NCBI GenBank assembly: GCA_025267735.1
Contig: CM046309.1
Location: forward strand, 33,269,202 to 33,333,201
Source of the DNA: Mactra quadrangularis
Taxonomy: Eukaryota > Mollusca > Bivalvia > Venerida > Mactridae
Length of the DNA stretch: 64,000 nucleotides
Reading direction: 5' to 3'
Under the pieces are notes generated by a model. It did no database searches. It was not told the DNA's origin and saw only the letters and a list, made by a program, of their open reading frames with translations. Shown here piece by piece: positions 1-12,270 of this stretch; the first letter of the stretch is position 1, and the number at the start of each line of letters is the position of its first letter. Position numbers and translations under genes: made by a program.

Positions 1-120
1 CATTATTGTCAAATTTTCATGGAAGGGTATAACCTCCCCGGATGGGATTTGAACCCGCATCCCCTCGGGCACGAGATTCAAAATCCCGGCGCGCTACCAA
101 CTGCGTTATCGATCCTGGTT
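1..120 (-). repeat. tRNA-derived SINE family 1, copy cut by window edge
   Basis: Head of a SINE on the minus strand: A-box-like TGGTAGCGCGCC, B-box-like GGTTCAAATC, then the GGAGGTTATACCCTTCCATG body shared with the copies at 5.4, 11.5, 51.1, 51.9 and 61.8 kb. Confidence 0.75.
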
Positions 121-125
121 TTAAA

Positions 126-982
126 GGGTATTACATATATTAAAAGTTTCATTATTAAAAATTAGAATTTATTTGATAAAATGTGTATCTGATTTTATGT
201 GGCGATATAAACGCCCGTACTGGTCATATTTAAGACTATGTGCCTGATTTACAAGATTTTAATCATTATATGAAAATGATATTTTTGCACATTTCAACGT
301 TCATAAATTTAATACCCTGATGGCTTCGCAAAATGTTAACATTTTAAGAAATTTTACCGTGTTTATATATCATGCTATGGAGAAAAGAAAATTGTGTATT
401 ACACATGTACACTATATACTGACTATTTCATATTCTGTCAGAACTCTTGATAATAATGCTTATTTTGCATTTCATTGTGTATTGTATTATCTAAATGTTA
501 GTTTTAAATAACATGTATAAAGTTATTGGTATATGGGCTGGTGACCTACATGCTAGTTGAAATAAACTTAACCTATAGTTTTATTCAAATTCGTAAACAT
601 GATATGTTTTTGTACTTTTGGACTCATCCGTATCTATTCGGGGAGGTGGAACTCGTAAGTCCGCTATGTTGCGGTACAGTTTGAAAATATATTCTGATGG
701 AAGCAAAATTAATTGTTCAGTACGTATGTTTTGCTCTGCTTATAACAGCGTTGATATCAGGTACTTGTTTTTATAACAATAGAATATTTCTGAACATATG
801 CATTCCTCTTTGTTTTGACTTTTTGTTAGATTAACACGCCAAGTTAAAAATTGCATAAAAAACGAAGGTAATTATTGAAAAGAATCAGCTACAACATTTT
901 TCCGTCAGACAAATTATTACAGAAAATGTATACAAAATACAGATACGTTATAATCAGTAAATGTAATGAAGATAATACTCAC
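126..982. other. AT-rich stretch left of gene A exon 2, nothing recognised
   Basis: Intronic if gene A continues to the left. No exon 3 homology or long frame is seen. Confidence 0.5.
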
Positions 983-3068
983 TTTGGTAAACAATTTCAT
1001 CTTGAAACTTCGATAAAAGAAATGGTGTTTGTGATTATTTTCAATTGCCAATTCGGCATATTCATCTTCAGCGTCATAACCAAATGCTTTAAACGTCTTA
1101 TCCTCGTTGAACAATATACATGTTGGGGTCTTGGCAGACACTATTGAGTCGCAACTCCAGTTACTCGTAACGATCTAAAATAAAATTTGATTGTCAATGG
1201 TATATTTCTCTATGTTGATATATTGTGTTGTATGTTAATACCAATTATGGGGATATTTTCTTAGTTATTTTTTTTATAAAATTTCGTAAACTCGAAGTGC
1301 CGTGCTTCTAAATAACTACTAAATAATTAAACCGGACATATAGCTCTTTAGGGGTACGCAAGATGGTTTTAATCTAGAGAAACATCGTAAAGAATAACTC
1401 ATTAAAACAATCTTTTTGAAACAAACAGGCGGACCAAAGAGAAAACCAAAACGTCAGGAGAATAGCTTATACGCAACAAAACCTATCCATCTTGGTTAAA
1501 AAGAAACGCAACGTAAAATAATATGGAATAACTTTTTAAAAGCTTTGCTAAATATCGTGAAATTCGGTCAGATTCTAAACTTGACCGCTTTGTACCCGGT
1601 ACTGAACTATACGTCGATTCGAATATACGATTGTATGGGGCCCGATATCGCCAATTTACCTCCAACAACTCAATAAGTATAGATCAAAATCCAGTAAAAA
1701 TCTAAACTAATTGATGAAAGATAACTCTTGATAGATGAATAAACAAATATTTTTATCATTCATATAAATAAGTATAAGTATACGTAAAATACTTCAAGTT
1801 ACGAATGACGTGATTAATAACATAACAGTATATATAATGACGTGAAAGAAATCTTAAAATACATAGTTATTATATAACATTGTAAACATCGGTACGATGT
1901 TTTAGAATTGATTATCATTGTACCAAATGTTTAACCTCATTTATTTGTTATCCTAATTACCTTTATTAACCATTATTGCCATTGTGGTCCTTGTAACATA
2001 CGTTTATAGTGCGGCTTTAGAGAATATCTTTAATGTTCAACAACATCACAGTCAATATTGAAAGACATCTCAAAGTGGAAGTCAATAAAGAATTCAGAAA
2101 AAATATATCTATGGTAACAACAAGGTGACATAAAACTTACTTAAATATAACAGACTACAAAACTGCAAGATGCTTAGAAATATTATGATGTTGCGTTCAG
2201 CAGTTTGCCCAAATGTACAGGGAGTTTTTTTTACAAATTAACCAATAAATTATAGATTCTAATTCAGTGCCAAGTAGCGATTTTATTTTATGGTTGTGTT
2301 TACCATGAACTAGCAAAGAAAAGTCATCTGCATATCATAATTACGTGCTTGATAACAACTAACTTGTCATTTGCCTTTAATAAACTAGAAGAGAGCCCAA
2401 TATCGGCCCCCGAGGAATACCTCAACCATTGTTGACATTGAAAGAAAACGCTCCATATACATCCACCAGTTGCTGCCTGTCTGACAAGAAGGAAGTTAAC
2501 CATTGAATTGCAAATTAATATACAATGTATGCTAGTTAAAGGCGTGCAGACAACGCGTTCACCGTTCCTAGAAATCTTTGGATTTAGCTGTTACCAAGTT
2601 TCTAGGCTCATACTTACGCCAGTTAGTAACAACTATCCAACAAGATTAAGAATCAGTGGTAGGAGGGAGAATTGCCGAAGAAAATTAAAGGACATTCAAT
2701 ACTTTCTATAAGTATTACAATCTCCCAGTAAAAGTGTTTTTGTGAATTTACAGAATTACAATTTAAAAATCATGTTCGATGGTAATCAATAAAGTCATCT
2801 TTTGGTTAGATGACTGTTAGAAGAAGTTGCCCCAGAACACGGGTAAATATCACAACATAACAAAAGCAAGGTGTCTCCTGTGATAAATGACCTAAAAGGT
2901 TTAGGAGTAAGCTATCGATGTAACGAATGTTGAGGATTTTTATTACCTTTAATGGGTCCGTCTTGAAATGCTCTCTAGATGAAAATGCATATCCAGAAAA
3001 TGTTGTTCCAATATCAATGGCAGCAACCAATGCAAACGGTTTTTGTGGCATTTTCTAAGCGTTGGGTC
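983..3068 (-). CDS. HSPA12A-like: Gene A: HSPA12-like atypical Hsp70, 5' coding exons only (continues off left edge)
   Basis: Hsp70-superfamily ATPase of the HSPA12 type, probably cytosolic. Seen: the first coding exon (ATG at 3051-3049, exon to 2947, 35 codons) encodes MPQKPFALVAAIDIGTTFSG, the phosphate-1 loop of the nucleotide-binding domain, and ends at a GT donor. Its acceptor is probably at 3069 (exon from 3068). The second coding exon, 1174-983 (192 nt), encodes a segment with ILFNEDKTFKAFGYDAEDEY and ends in a GTGAG donor; both introns are phase 0. Exons 3-5 are not found in 1-982, so they lie beyond the window edge or are lost. An untranslated leader exon lies at about 8.86-9.0 kb. 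Intron 2 holds a LINE reverse-transcriptase relic; intron 1 holds a foldback element and a broken LINE. The start is chosen because the closest paralogue (gene D) has the same MPxKxFALVAAID start. Confidence 0.85.
2130..2510 (-). mobile_element. LINE reverse-transcriptase relic in gene A intron 2
   Basis: The minus strand translates, with stops, to reverse-transcriptase motifs in order: FLSDRQQLVDVYG, GIPRGPILGSLL and YADDFSLLVHGK. The catalytic YADD box and spacing fit non-LTR retrotransposons of the CR1/Jockey type. Several stop codons show it is dead. It is in the same orientation as the host gene. Confidence 0.7.
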
Positions 3069-3108
3069 CTTGTAAAAGTGTTTAATAAAACTGAAATGAG
3101 AGCATTTA

Positions 3109-4936
3109 CAGCGTGGAGAATCAAAACCAGTTCGTATCATATAAAACGTAAACAAACGGACGCCATTTTGGAAAAATTCAGGTATTTTTCTAATTTACTC
3201 TTTTAATTGTCCACCAATAAAAGAACGAAAATTACCATAACACGCTATTCATTTTTCCGCTTCTAATGAAATATATATACCATACAGATTCAATTAGAAT
3301 TTCAACAAGTTATCCCGGACATTGGAATCGAAGCGAGCAAGAATTGGGTCGTATTTGACGGATGCGCACTGATTTCAATTCATACATTTGCCTAGTTTAT
3401 CACAAAAATGCATTTATTCTTGTTAAATTTGCTATGTATAACCCACGAAACAAGTGTCTGGTCTTGTAGTCAAGTATCAACTCTTCCAGACATAGTTTTT
3501 ACATAAAAAATAGAATTTTCGGAGAATGATGCGAACCGGTTCAGGTTTGTACAATGATACAACCGGTTCAGATTTATGATATTTTGCCATTTTACTTTTA
3601 TTTGCATACGTTCTTTGCCGATTTCTGGTTCAAGGCATTATTTGAAAAACTTGCACAATAACGTTTTCGTCTCTATTTCACGTACAACGTTCTATTTTTT
3701 TCGGGAATTTTAGCTGAAAATGACTTTATATTACCATATAACTTACCGGTAACTTTCATGGTGACATGACTGTGGGCAGATGCATTGTCTGATGTAGGAA
3801 AAGTAAATGCGAATGGAACGTTGACATTTTATCATTAAAATACAGATGGTATTCGGTTCAGTATATAATCATTTTCCGCTAAAAATCCCAAATTAGTCCA
3901 ATCGTTTGCAAAAGTTGTTAAATTGAAATAAAATGACGATCACAATTCGCTAATCAAAGTATTGAAATACAGAAAGACTTTCGTACACATTGAAACCTTA
4001 TAAATACATACTAAAAATTACTCCTTTAGAGTCACATCCAAAACCAACGAGTCAGGAGATTTTGGTCAATAAAGCATGTCTTTCAAATGATGCATAATTA
4101 TGATACAATCATTTTTCATTTAATATTATTGAGTAGTCTCAATGACTTGGTGTATTTATATAAATATTAACAAATTTATTTTCATTATAGTAAATAAAGG
4201 TTGTGAATCATTTGAAATGTTAAAACAAAATTTCCTGATAAATTGCAGATTGTATCATTATCTGTTATAGTGAAGTATTTATCAATTTTAGCTTATTTAT
4301 TTTCAAATAATGATTACAATTTTTATTTCTGTATACATTATTTAACTTTGATTAATTTGGATTTGTTTTACACATACTCCTTAGTGTATTAATAAGATTT
4401 GACTGCGCCCCTTTCAGGTGACAGAACTACTTTTATCGCTTAAAATTGACTGTTTATAAATCAGAGACACGTGTATCACCCCGCGGATTAAACTAGTCAT
4501 GTATTTGCATCGTCGATAGTTTTCAGACTTGTGATATAACTTAAACTTTTCGCGAAATTGCCGAAAGTCTAAAAACAAACGGATGTATAAGTTTTGAATA
4601 ATAATGTCGTGAAACAGACATCGGCAAAGATGCCATAAATCTGAACCGGTTCGTATCATTGTACTAACCTGAACGGTTTGCATCATTCTTCGAAAAGTCT
4701 ATTTGTTATGTCAAAACTATGTCTGGAAGAGATGATACTTAACTGCAAGACTAGACACTTGTTTCGTGGGTTATGCATAGCAAATTTAACGAGAATAAAT
4801 GCATTTTTGCATTTTTCGATTTTTTATTGGTGGACAATTAAAAGAGCAAATCAGAAAAATTACCTGAATTTTTCCAAAATTGCGTCCGTTTGTTTACGTT
4901 TCGATTGATACAAACTGGTTTTGATTCTCCACCCTG
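3109..4936. mobile_element. Foldback element with long inverted arms and 5-bp target duplication
   Basis: The ends are CAGCGTGGAGAATCAAAACC (left) and its inverted match with one change on the right. Inverted arms extend to about 3580 and 4615, including an AACCGGTTCAG motif near their inner ends. ATTTA flanks both sides (3104-3108 and 4937-4941), and the gene D paralogue has the unoccupied site at about 40010. No transposase frame is inside, so it is non-autonomous. It sits in intron 1 of gene A. Confidence 0.8.
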
Positions 4937-5114
4937 ATTTAAATTGATATAGGTATTGAAGAAATTTTTTTACAGAAAATCTGAGAATTACCGGTATTCC
5001 ATCAGCCATACATTATAACTGTTGAATACAATAAAACAAATTTATGGATAAATGGAGCGAAATACAAAAGCAAACTTCAAGCAAGTATATCTGTAATTTA
5101 CAAGTTATAGACTA

Positions 5115-5302
5115 ATCCGGAATTCAAATTTATGGGGTTTTCCGTCCGTGCACAGGCGGTACAAACAAAGTTTTCTACACATTATTGCTAAACAGCACGA
5201 ACTATGGATTAAATCTTATTGTTCTTTTTACATGTGTTTTCATTGTAACAGTGAAAAAGTGTTTGTACCGGAGGGGGAAACCCAAATATTTGAATTCCGG
5301 AT
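5115..5302. mobile_element. Short MITE-like inverted repeat, ~190 bp
   Basis: Ends read ATCCGGAATTCAAAT and its reverse complement; similarity continues inward through a GGGTTT...CGGTACAAACA tract on both arms. It borders the start of the LINE fragment. A target duplication is not clear. Confidence 0.5.
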
Positions 5303-5309
5303 ATAGTCT

Positions 5310-6146
5310 ATTTACGCCAGAAATGATAGATTGGAAACTAAAGATTTTGAAAATGGTTAAATCAGCAGGTCCGGATGGAAAAAGTCCGAAAATACTTATT
5401 TATTTATTGGATTTAATGCCGTATCAACACATTTATAGGTCATTTCCGGGCGTCCAGCGCACCAAAGTTAGCTTTCCTGGACCTTTGTCTATAACCAGTA
5501 CTCACCTACCCTTCCACAAGGGCGGAAACTTCTCCATATTATCTAATCAATGGAGGAAAATTAAAATTATTGTCTAATTTTCATGGAAGGGTATAACCTC
5601 CCCGGGTGAGATTCGAACCCGTACCCCCCTCGGGACACGAGATTCCGAATCCCGGCGCGCTACCAATTGCGGTATCGACCCGGGTTCCGAAAATACTACA
5701 TAATCTTCGATCTATTGAAAAGTTACCAGTTGCAATATTTTTTCAAAACTCTGTAGAAAATGCAATATTGCCACATGAGTTGACTGCAAATATAATCGCA
5801 CATACTTTTTAAGTATGCTCTAAATTATCGCCCAATCAGTTTGCCTTGTATTATTTGTAAAAATCATGAAAATATTATACGTGAACACATTATTAAACAC
5901 ATGCAGGCTAATAGTTTGTTCAGTCATAAACAGTTTAGATTCTTACCAAGACGTTCAAAAGTGTTACAGCTGATTGATTACAGTTTTAAATAAATGGACT
6001 CATTCTATAGAGTCTGGTGACGAAATACATGATGCGTATTGTGATTTTAAGAAAGCTTTTGATAAAGTTAGCCATCGATTACTTACTTATACACAAATTA
6101 CAAATGTATAGGTTTCTGTTGTATTAAATGAATTGAATCATTTTTA
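5310..6146 (+). mobile_element. LINE reverse-transcriptase fragment, 5' part, split by a SINE
   Basis: The plus strand encodes LKMVKSAGPDGKSPKIL, then (after the SINE at 5397-5685) NYRPISLPCII, a segment with HKQFRFLPRRS, and DFKKAFDKVSHRLL. These are the conserved N-terminal reverse-transcriptase blocks of CR1/Jockey-type LINEs. Frameshifts and stops are present. The frame is cut again at about 6146 by a repeat block and resumes at about 7480. Confidence 0.75.
5397..5685 (-). repeat. SINE family 1 copy with perfect 12-bp target duplication
   Basis: tRNA-like head at the right end (B box GGTTCGAATC on the minus strand), body, and a TTTA-rich tail at the left. TCCGAAAATACT flanks both sides (5385-5396 and 5686-5697). 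Removing it restores the LINE reading frame at that point, so it inserted into the LINE. Confidence 0.9.
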
Positions 6147-7475
6147 GCTCGACTTTTCGAAGAAAATGAGAGCTATTGCTATCACTTTTGCGTCGACGTT
6201 GGAGTCGGCGTCGGCGTTGCCGTTGGCGATGGTTTTCAGGTTAAAATCTTTTGAAACTCTGTTTTCTTTAACACTATCCAAGACACTTTTTCAAAGTTAG
6301 TAAACTTATTTAGGCGGACTATATCAACTAAACTGTGAAAGAGAATAACTCTGGATTAATTATTGTTTTGAGTTATTGCCCATTTATACTTAAATAATTG
6401 CAAAATATAAAGTTAAAATTTTCCTATGTAGAATATCTTCAATACTGATAAAGATAGTTGACTCAAAGTTTGTATAATTTTTGTCGGTACTATAATTATC
6501 TACACGACTATGAAGGGACATAACTGTGGATTAATTATTTTTGGAGTAATTGCCCTTTTATACTTAAAAAACTGCAAAACACAAGGTTTATTGTTCCTAT
6601 AGGGAATGTCTTTAATACTAATCAAGATATTTGACATGAAGTTTGTATACTTAATTATTGGTACTATATCTACAAACTATAAAGAAACGTGACTGTGGAT
6701 GAATTAATTTTGGAGTTCAGCCCCTGTACACTTGAACGTCTGAAATTTGTTCTAATGGGATATATTTAGTACTTATAAATACATTTGAATGAAAGTTGGT
6801 ATGCTTATTCTTCAGTTCTTCATATGTCAGACATTAAAGGGACATAACTCTGGAATGATTACTTTCCGAGTTATTCCCTTTATACTTTAAAATTATAGGT
6901 AAAGTTCGCTCAAACTGAATATATTTTGTTTGATAGAAAGTAAATATGCTTTTTCATTAGTAGTACATCTAAAAAGAGTTGTAACTCTTGATGAATTATT
7001 TTTGGAGTTGTGCCCCTTTTTAACTTTTAAATTAGGGTTAAGGTACTTTTCAAGTAAAATATTTTCAATACTCATCAAGATATTTAAATGACAGTTAGTA
7101 TGCTTATTCATCAGTACTACATCTACTCGACTACAAAGGGATACAACTCTTGTTTGTTGGAGTTATGCCCCTTTACTTAAATGTTGAAATTTGTTCAAAT
7201 TGAAATATTTATAGTTCCTTATAAAGATATTTAAATGAAAGTAGGTTGGTTTCTTCATTGATACTATGTCTACTTTACTCTGAAGGAACGTTACTATTGA
7301 CGAATGCTTTCAGAGTTATGCCCCTTTTATATTTTACAAATATGAATTGGTTATTACTGTTTGACCGATTAATTTCCTTTCAAAAATTAAGTCCTGTCTT
7401 GAAATCGTTTTTGTTTAAAGATAAGCCTTGTCATGAACAAAACACCCGAAAAGTCAAGCGCGCTGTCCTTGGACT
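6147..7475. repeat. Repeat block with about seven degenerate ~160-bp units inside the LINE
   Basis: It starts with a short tract rich in GTCGGCGTC-like codons, then the motif GGGACATAACTCTGG ... TTTTGGAGTTATGCCCC recurs near 6346, 6515, 6685, 6840, 6975, 7140 and 7290. It interrupts the LINE between the conserved DKVSHRLL and the downstream LGPILCVLYINDL blocks. Frames inside it look like chance ORFs. Confidence 0.7.
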
Positions 7476-7479
7476 GCTC

Positions 7480-8500
7480 TTGTTTATTAATCGTACACGA
7501 AGAGTTATGATTAACAATGAATCATCTACATGGAAAAAGTTACAAAAAGAATACTACAAGGATGTGTACTAGGACCCATTCTGTGTGTTTTGTACATCAA
7601 TGATTTACATGAACCAGATTTTTTAAAACATGACGGTGATATTTTTACGTACGCATATGATACTAAAATATTTCGTAATATTGCTAGTTTGAAACTTCAA
7701 GAAGACATACATTGTATGCAAAAGTGGTCAAATAAGTGGCTTTTAAAATTTCATCCTGAAAAATGTTAAGTATTGTTATCAGTAACAAAAGGAATAACAT
7801 AAGTTTTCATCACAACCTGGGAAATGGATTAAACAGTATGGAAGAAACCATGTCAGAGAAAGATGCTGGAGTCATTATTGATAATAAACTTTCTTTTGAG
7901 GAACACATTACTAAAAATAAAAAAGCTAACAGCATACTTGGTATAATAAGAAGGCCATTTGAATATCTTGATTAAGACACATTTATAACATTATGCAAAA
8001 GTTAGCGAGGCCACATATCGAATATGCTAACCAATATGGTCATCATTCAAGAAGAAATTTAGAAATCTTATCCATAAATGTCCAGAAAAGAGCAACCAAA
8101 CTAGCGCCTTGAATGTCGGTATCATCATATGAAATTAGTTTAAAGAATGTTACAATTCCTGAAGAGGAAACTACTGTGATCAGTATCTACTACAAAAACA
8201 ATACGAGGTGTTATTACAAATGATCAAACAAGGGGGTACACTTCTTTGTTATTTAAATCAGACATATTATACTGCTATCGTGTAGTGGATATGTAGAACA
8301 GTTTACAAGCTACCGTCATTAACTCTTTTCAGTATGTTCTTTTAAATCTAGACTAGACAAATTCTGGTATAATCAGGACATTAAATATAACTACAAATCA
8401 ACCATGGTTACCGGTCTAAACCTGAAATATGAAGACTCCGAAGAATTAGAGCTGGTGTCAGAAGAGTGAATCTTTCTACCAGAAACTACTATGTAACTAT
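7480..8500 (+). mobile_element. LINE reverse-transcriptase fragment, 3' part
   Basis: Continues the LINE: RVMINNESSTW, ILQGCVLGPILCVLYINDL, the active-site region YAYDTK where YADD is normal, WSNKWLLKFHPEKC, DAGVIIDNKLSFEEHI, and further on RPHIEYANQ. Frameshifted in several places and mutated at the catalytic box, so inactive. The 3' end is approximate: gene D-like flank resumes at about 8515. Confidence 0.75.
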
Positions 8501-8855
8501 GAATGCAATTGCTGTTTACACAAAACGGGTGTAAATGAAAGTTAAAATTTGAAAGCTAATTTACAAGCCAAAGCGTCTTTGAAAGCGATAATGTTATACT
8601 TTAATTGATATAAAATTTATGGCAAAACATGGATGGTTTGTGTATCTACCCACATTACATTACTGCCTTATGAAGAGGGCGTAAAACTCAAAGGTCACTC
8701 ACTCAAATGCAATAATCAATGTAGAAATTGGCTTGAAAATTAGACATTAAAGATACCATTCAATTATTTCTTGTAAAATGACTCTACGAACAATGTAAAT
8801 ACTTTCATGCAATGAATTAATATTTAAGAACAAAAAAATAACTTAAAATATTTAC

Positions 8856-9000
8856 CTGCTTTGTCTTTCATCACAAGCGATATGACAGTAAAATGATAAA
8901 TAGTGTTTCGTTGAATTTAGGTCAGTTGCAACGAAATCGCTCGTATTATCAAACGTATTCTTCTTCCTGGTTGAAAAACTCGTTAAGTGACAATTATCTA
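8856..9000 (-). other. Gene A untranslated leader exon (candidate), ends in GTAAAT donor
   Basis: About 125 bp here are nearly identical to the same position upstream of gene D (40383 onward). On the minus strand both end in a GTAAATATTT splice donor (exon end 8856). Joining it to the acceptor at 3069 gives a 5' UTR. The exon holds a conserved ATG (8871-8869) that after splicing opens a short upstream ORF, ending at a TAG just before the main ATG. The upper limit is a guess, set about 30 bp below a TATA-like box. Confidence 0.5.
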
Positions 9001-9025
9001 AAGTTACCTTGCCGTCACTAACGTC

Positions 9026-9035
9026 TTATTTAAAA
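9026..9035 (-). promoter_or_regulatory. TATA-like box upstream of gene A leader exon
   Basis: The minus strand reads TTTTAAATAA about 170 bp upstream of the leader donor. The corresponding position of the duplicated gene D flank has CTATATAA. Position and paralogue support only; no clear heat-shock element (alternating nGAAn blocks) was found nearby. Confidence 0.3.
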
Positions 9036-11522
9036 CCGGGACCGACTCGACCAGCGTTAGCAGAGTGTGGTGTTTAGAAAGTTATTAATCGCATTGCAAC
9101 TTGTGAAAAGCGTATGTATCTAAATACGCGACGCCATGAACGTTACACTAATAATTGCATACAACAGAACAATCCCAACAGTAGTCAATTTGCCAAGATA
9201 AACTCACAACCAGACGTTACATCTACCGTGTATTAAGTTATTTGATTGTCTATATAATTCAGCGAAGTCGGGACTAGGGTCTGTTAGCATGGCAACAAGC
9301 GATCTCATATTTCACACGTCACCAGTGAAGTTTCACAGGATAACAATATTGATGTTTTATCTTAACCAACATGCTCTCCAGAATACAGTCCATTTGATCC
9401 GCGCAATCATCAAATGTCCAGGAACTAACAGCAGCGCTACATCATTCGTGAGAAAGAGTGCAACGTTGTATGGCACACATGCGGTTCAATAAGATGCCGT
9501 CTTGCTGCTGCTGTTGCCTGTAGAGGTGGCTACACCCTCTTCTGATTTTGAAGATGAAATTACTCCAACGGGTCAACGGAAATTAAAACATTTAAGCATA
9601 CTGCGTCAATAAAACTATCTCTCATAACCACACATTCTTTCAATAATAATTAACTGGTGAATGAATCAATATTTCATTATTTTGTAATGCTTTATTACAA
9701 CTAAAGAAAAAATATGTACCGAGTTGGTATAATGCGTTTCTTTTAGAACCTAATTTATAATATAAGGAATAAGATGAATTTTACAATTTTATTCATAATA
9801 TATAATTTTTTTATACATTTTATTCATAAAATTAGTTCTGTGAGTAATTCTGCACGTGTTTTTCATTAAATTGATTCTTGCACTTTCAACATTGATGTCA
9901 ATTGTTACATTTATGTGTTTGCATCATTCAATATAATTATATGTTTAATATATTGTAATGACTCAATTTTGACAAATAATTTGAACACATCTATCAGAAC
10001 GGCAAAACATTAAAATGTATTAAGGTATAAAGCTTATTACTTGCCTTCCTACTCGACTTCTTGTATTTTAAAAGTTAAGACATAACATTACTATCAAAGA
10101 TTATCCCTTTATGATATTAAAGCTGTGACAATTGTCAAGAATTGATATGAACGAAAATAAAGTGTTCATTACGAAATGTAAATTCTATAAACAAAATCAC
10201 CAGTCTAAGTACTCTTAAGCAAAACCATACATTTAAATTTCCGAAAAATAGTTCAATGAGTGTTAATCTATTCTAGAATACTTTTCATTTTAAGCTATGG
10301 CATCTATGACATGCACTTAAGTTTACATTATTTCGCAAGTAGTATTTGGACGTTCTTATTTACTGAAACTGTACAGCGCGTACACAGTTTATCTACGCGT
10401 ACAATGTATACTTAAAAGTCGATTAAATACTTTTATCAATCCGCGTGTGTCAAAGGTTATTTTACCATATCTGTAATGTCTGGCTGTTACATGTACATGT
10501 TTATCTATTTCGGATCACAAATTTCTTCACAATGTTTTCTTTAATAATCTAGCTTTCTTTTTCCTCCACAGCCAGATTGAACTATAATTAGTATACTTAA
10601 GGAGAATATTTCAAGATAGGCACAACATAATGGTAGGAAATAAATAAACGACATATCATGTGATTGTCAAATATTTCTTGCGAATACAAAATAACAGATA
10701 CTATAACAGTAGATGAACTAAGCGGAATGATTATCATAACAATATAGTAATAAACCTAATATAGAATATTACAATAAACATAAACAAATCCCCTAAACAC
10801 CATCATCTTACATATATTATTTAACTAATCCTAAATCTAACAATAACAAAACAATCACATAAAATGTAATTCCGACGAAATAAAAACAAATATTATACCG
10901 TTATGAAAAATTCTTAAGAATACAAATAGGATAAAGTACATCAAACAAAAAAACCTAGGCAGCATATTATCAAAAGTCTTACGATAATTTAACAGTACAA
11001 TATAGAAGGATTTACAATTGAAATAGGTCGTAAGAGGCTTGATAATACGGGCCTCATATGAATATCTGTTTTGGGATGGGCAAATTGATCAGGTATAACC
11101 AGTTGGAGGAAAAACAATCAACCCTTCGAACAGAAATCTTAGCGGTCTACTTAAGTTAGTACAGACATATCGTTTTAACTACTTGTACATTTTGTACTTA
11201 ATTAGTACTCATTCACTCAATGTTAAACTTATTTACAAATATGAAAACCGATAATGTTTTTGAAAACCCATAATTCTATGTTACAAGACGTTTACATTTT
11301 ACCAAGTCCGTGCTGAAACAAAATTAGAAACATTCAGTTAAATATCTATTAACAGACAATAACACATGCAAGCATTAAAAATAATTGCATAAAGCGCACT
11401 AACACAACACATTCTTGGTTTATAGACTCTTTAAAGCATCTTTCACTCATTTTAAAAGAAAAACAATTAGAGCTGGTTCGGGTAGGTATCTGCATTCTTA
11501 CAACTTTAAATTGTATATTTTC

Positions 11523-11803
11523 TTTCTTTATTTAACGCCATGTCAACACAATTTAGGTCATTTTACGGCGTCTAGCGCACCTAGCCGAGCTTTCCTATAC
11601 CCATGTCTATAACCAGTACTCACCTACTCTTACCCAAGGCCGGAAACCTCTCCATATTATCTACTCAATGGAGGAAAATTGACATTATTGTCAAATTTTT
11701 ATGGAAGAGTATAACGTCCCCGGGTGGGATTCGAACCCGTTCCCCCTTCGGGACACGAGATTCCACATCCCGGCGCGCTACCAGCTGTGCTATCGACCTG
11801 CGT
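11523..11803 (-). repeat. SINE family 1 copy
   Basis: Same head, body and tail as the 5.4-kb copy; B box GGTTCGAATC on the minus strand. Imperfect flanking duplication resembling TTGTATNTTTT. The gene D flank shows the unoccupied site near 51.55 kb. Confidence 0.8.
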
Positions 11804-12104
11804 TTTGTATCTTTTTATTCTATTCGATGTTTAAATACCTGAATTTAAATCGAACGCATTTTACCGGCTTCCTGTGAATAAAATACTTCATACGCTTTTC
11901 AATGGGGTTGTATTTTCATGTTATACCCTATCAAGGAAACATAATTTTTTCGATGTTTAATTGTGGTTGGCTACAGCTCTGCACCAGGCATATTATCTAA
12001 ATTATTTGATCAGTGATTAATCAACAACATCGCATTCATATTAAATATTGTTGGTAATTTACTGCCTTGGTACGCTTATTTAATATTACTTGTTCAAAGC
12101 TATC

Positions 12105-12270
12105 CGATTTGACAAGGCTTTATTTTACTAGACATAACGTTAACGTTTTCCATGGCTCTCCAGACATGACTCTTCGTCGCAGAGCAAGGAAAAAACATGT
12201 AGCCATTTTTCACCCATGTCATTGGACGTTATGTCAGATCCATGCAGACACCGACGTTTATGCTCAAGCG
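12105..12270 (+). mobile_element. Tc1-like transposase C-terminal relic, plus copy
   Basis: Encodes SDLTRLYFTRHNVNVFHGSP, followed by DM and a basic RRRARKKH tract. This matches the catalytic end of Tc1-type DDE transposases (the SPDLNPIE box, decayed). It is inverted relative to the copy at 12.6-12.8 kb. Confidence 0.55.

Larger units (their letters stand above)
8515..12110. repeat. 5' flank of gene A, duplicate of the gene D flank
   Basis: Collinear similarity with 40060-52200: blocks at 8640-8990 vs 40180-40520, 9040-9390 vs 40780-41120, 9590-9740 vs 41370-41480, 10370-10480 vs 50590-50700, 10770-10800 vs 50990-51030 and 11800-12100 vs 51540-51866. Outside the leader exon and the SINE at 11.5 kb I see no gene in it. 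Confidence 0.75.

Noticed and set aside
1483..1668. 61-codon minus frame in gene A intron 2
   Set aside because: No homology to the family and no splice context; AT-rich chance frame.
8930..8990. Heat-shock element near the gene A/D leader (TTCTTC...GAA)
   Set aside because: The spacing between the blocks is wrong for nGAAnnTTCn, and the block lies inside the presumed leader exon.
9289..9492. 67-codon plus frame in the gene A flank
   Set aside because: The duplicated gene D flank does not keep the frame, so it is not under coding selection.
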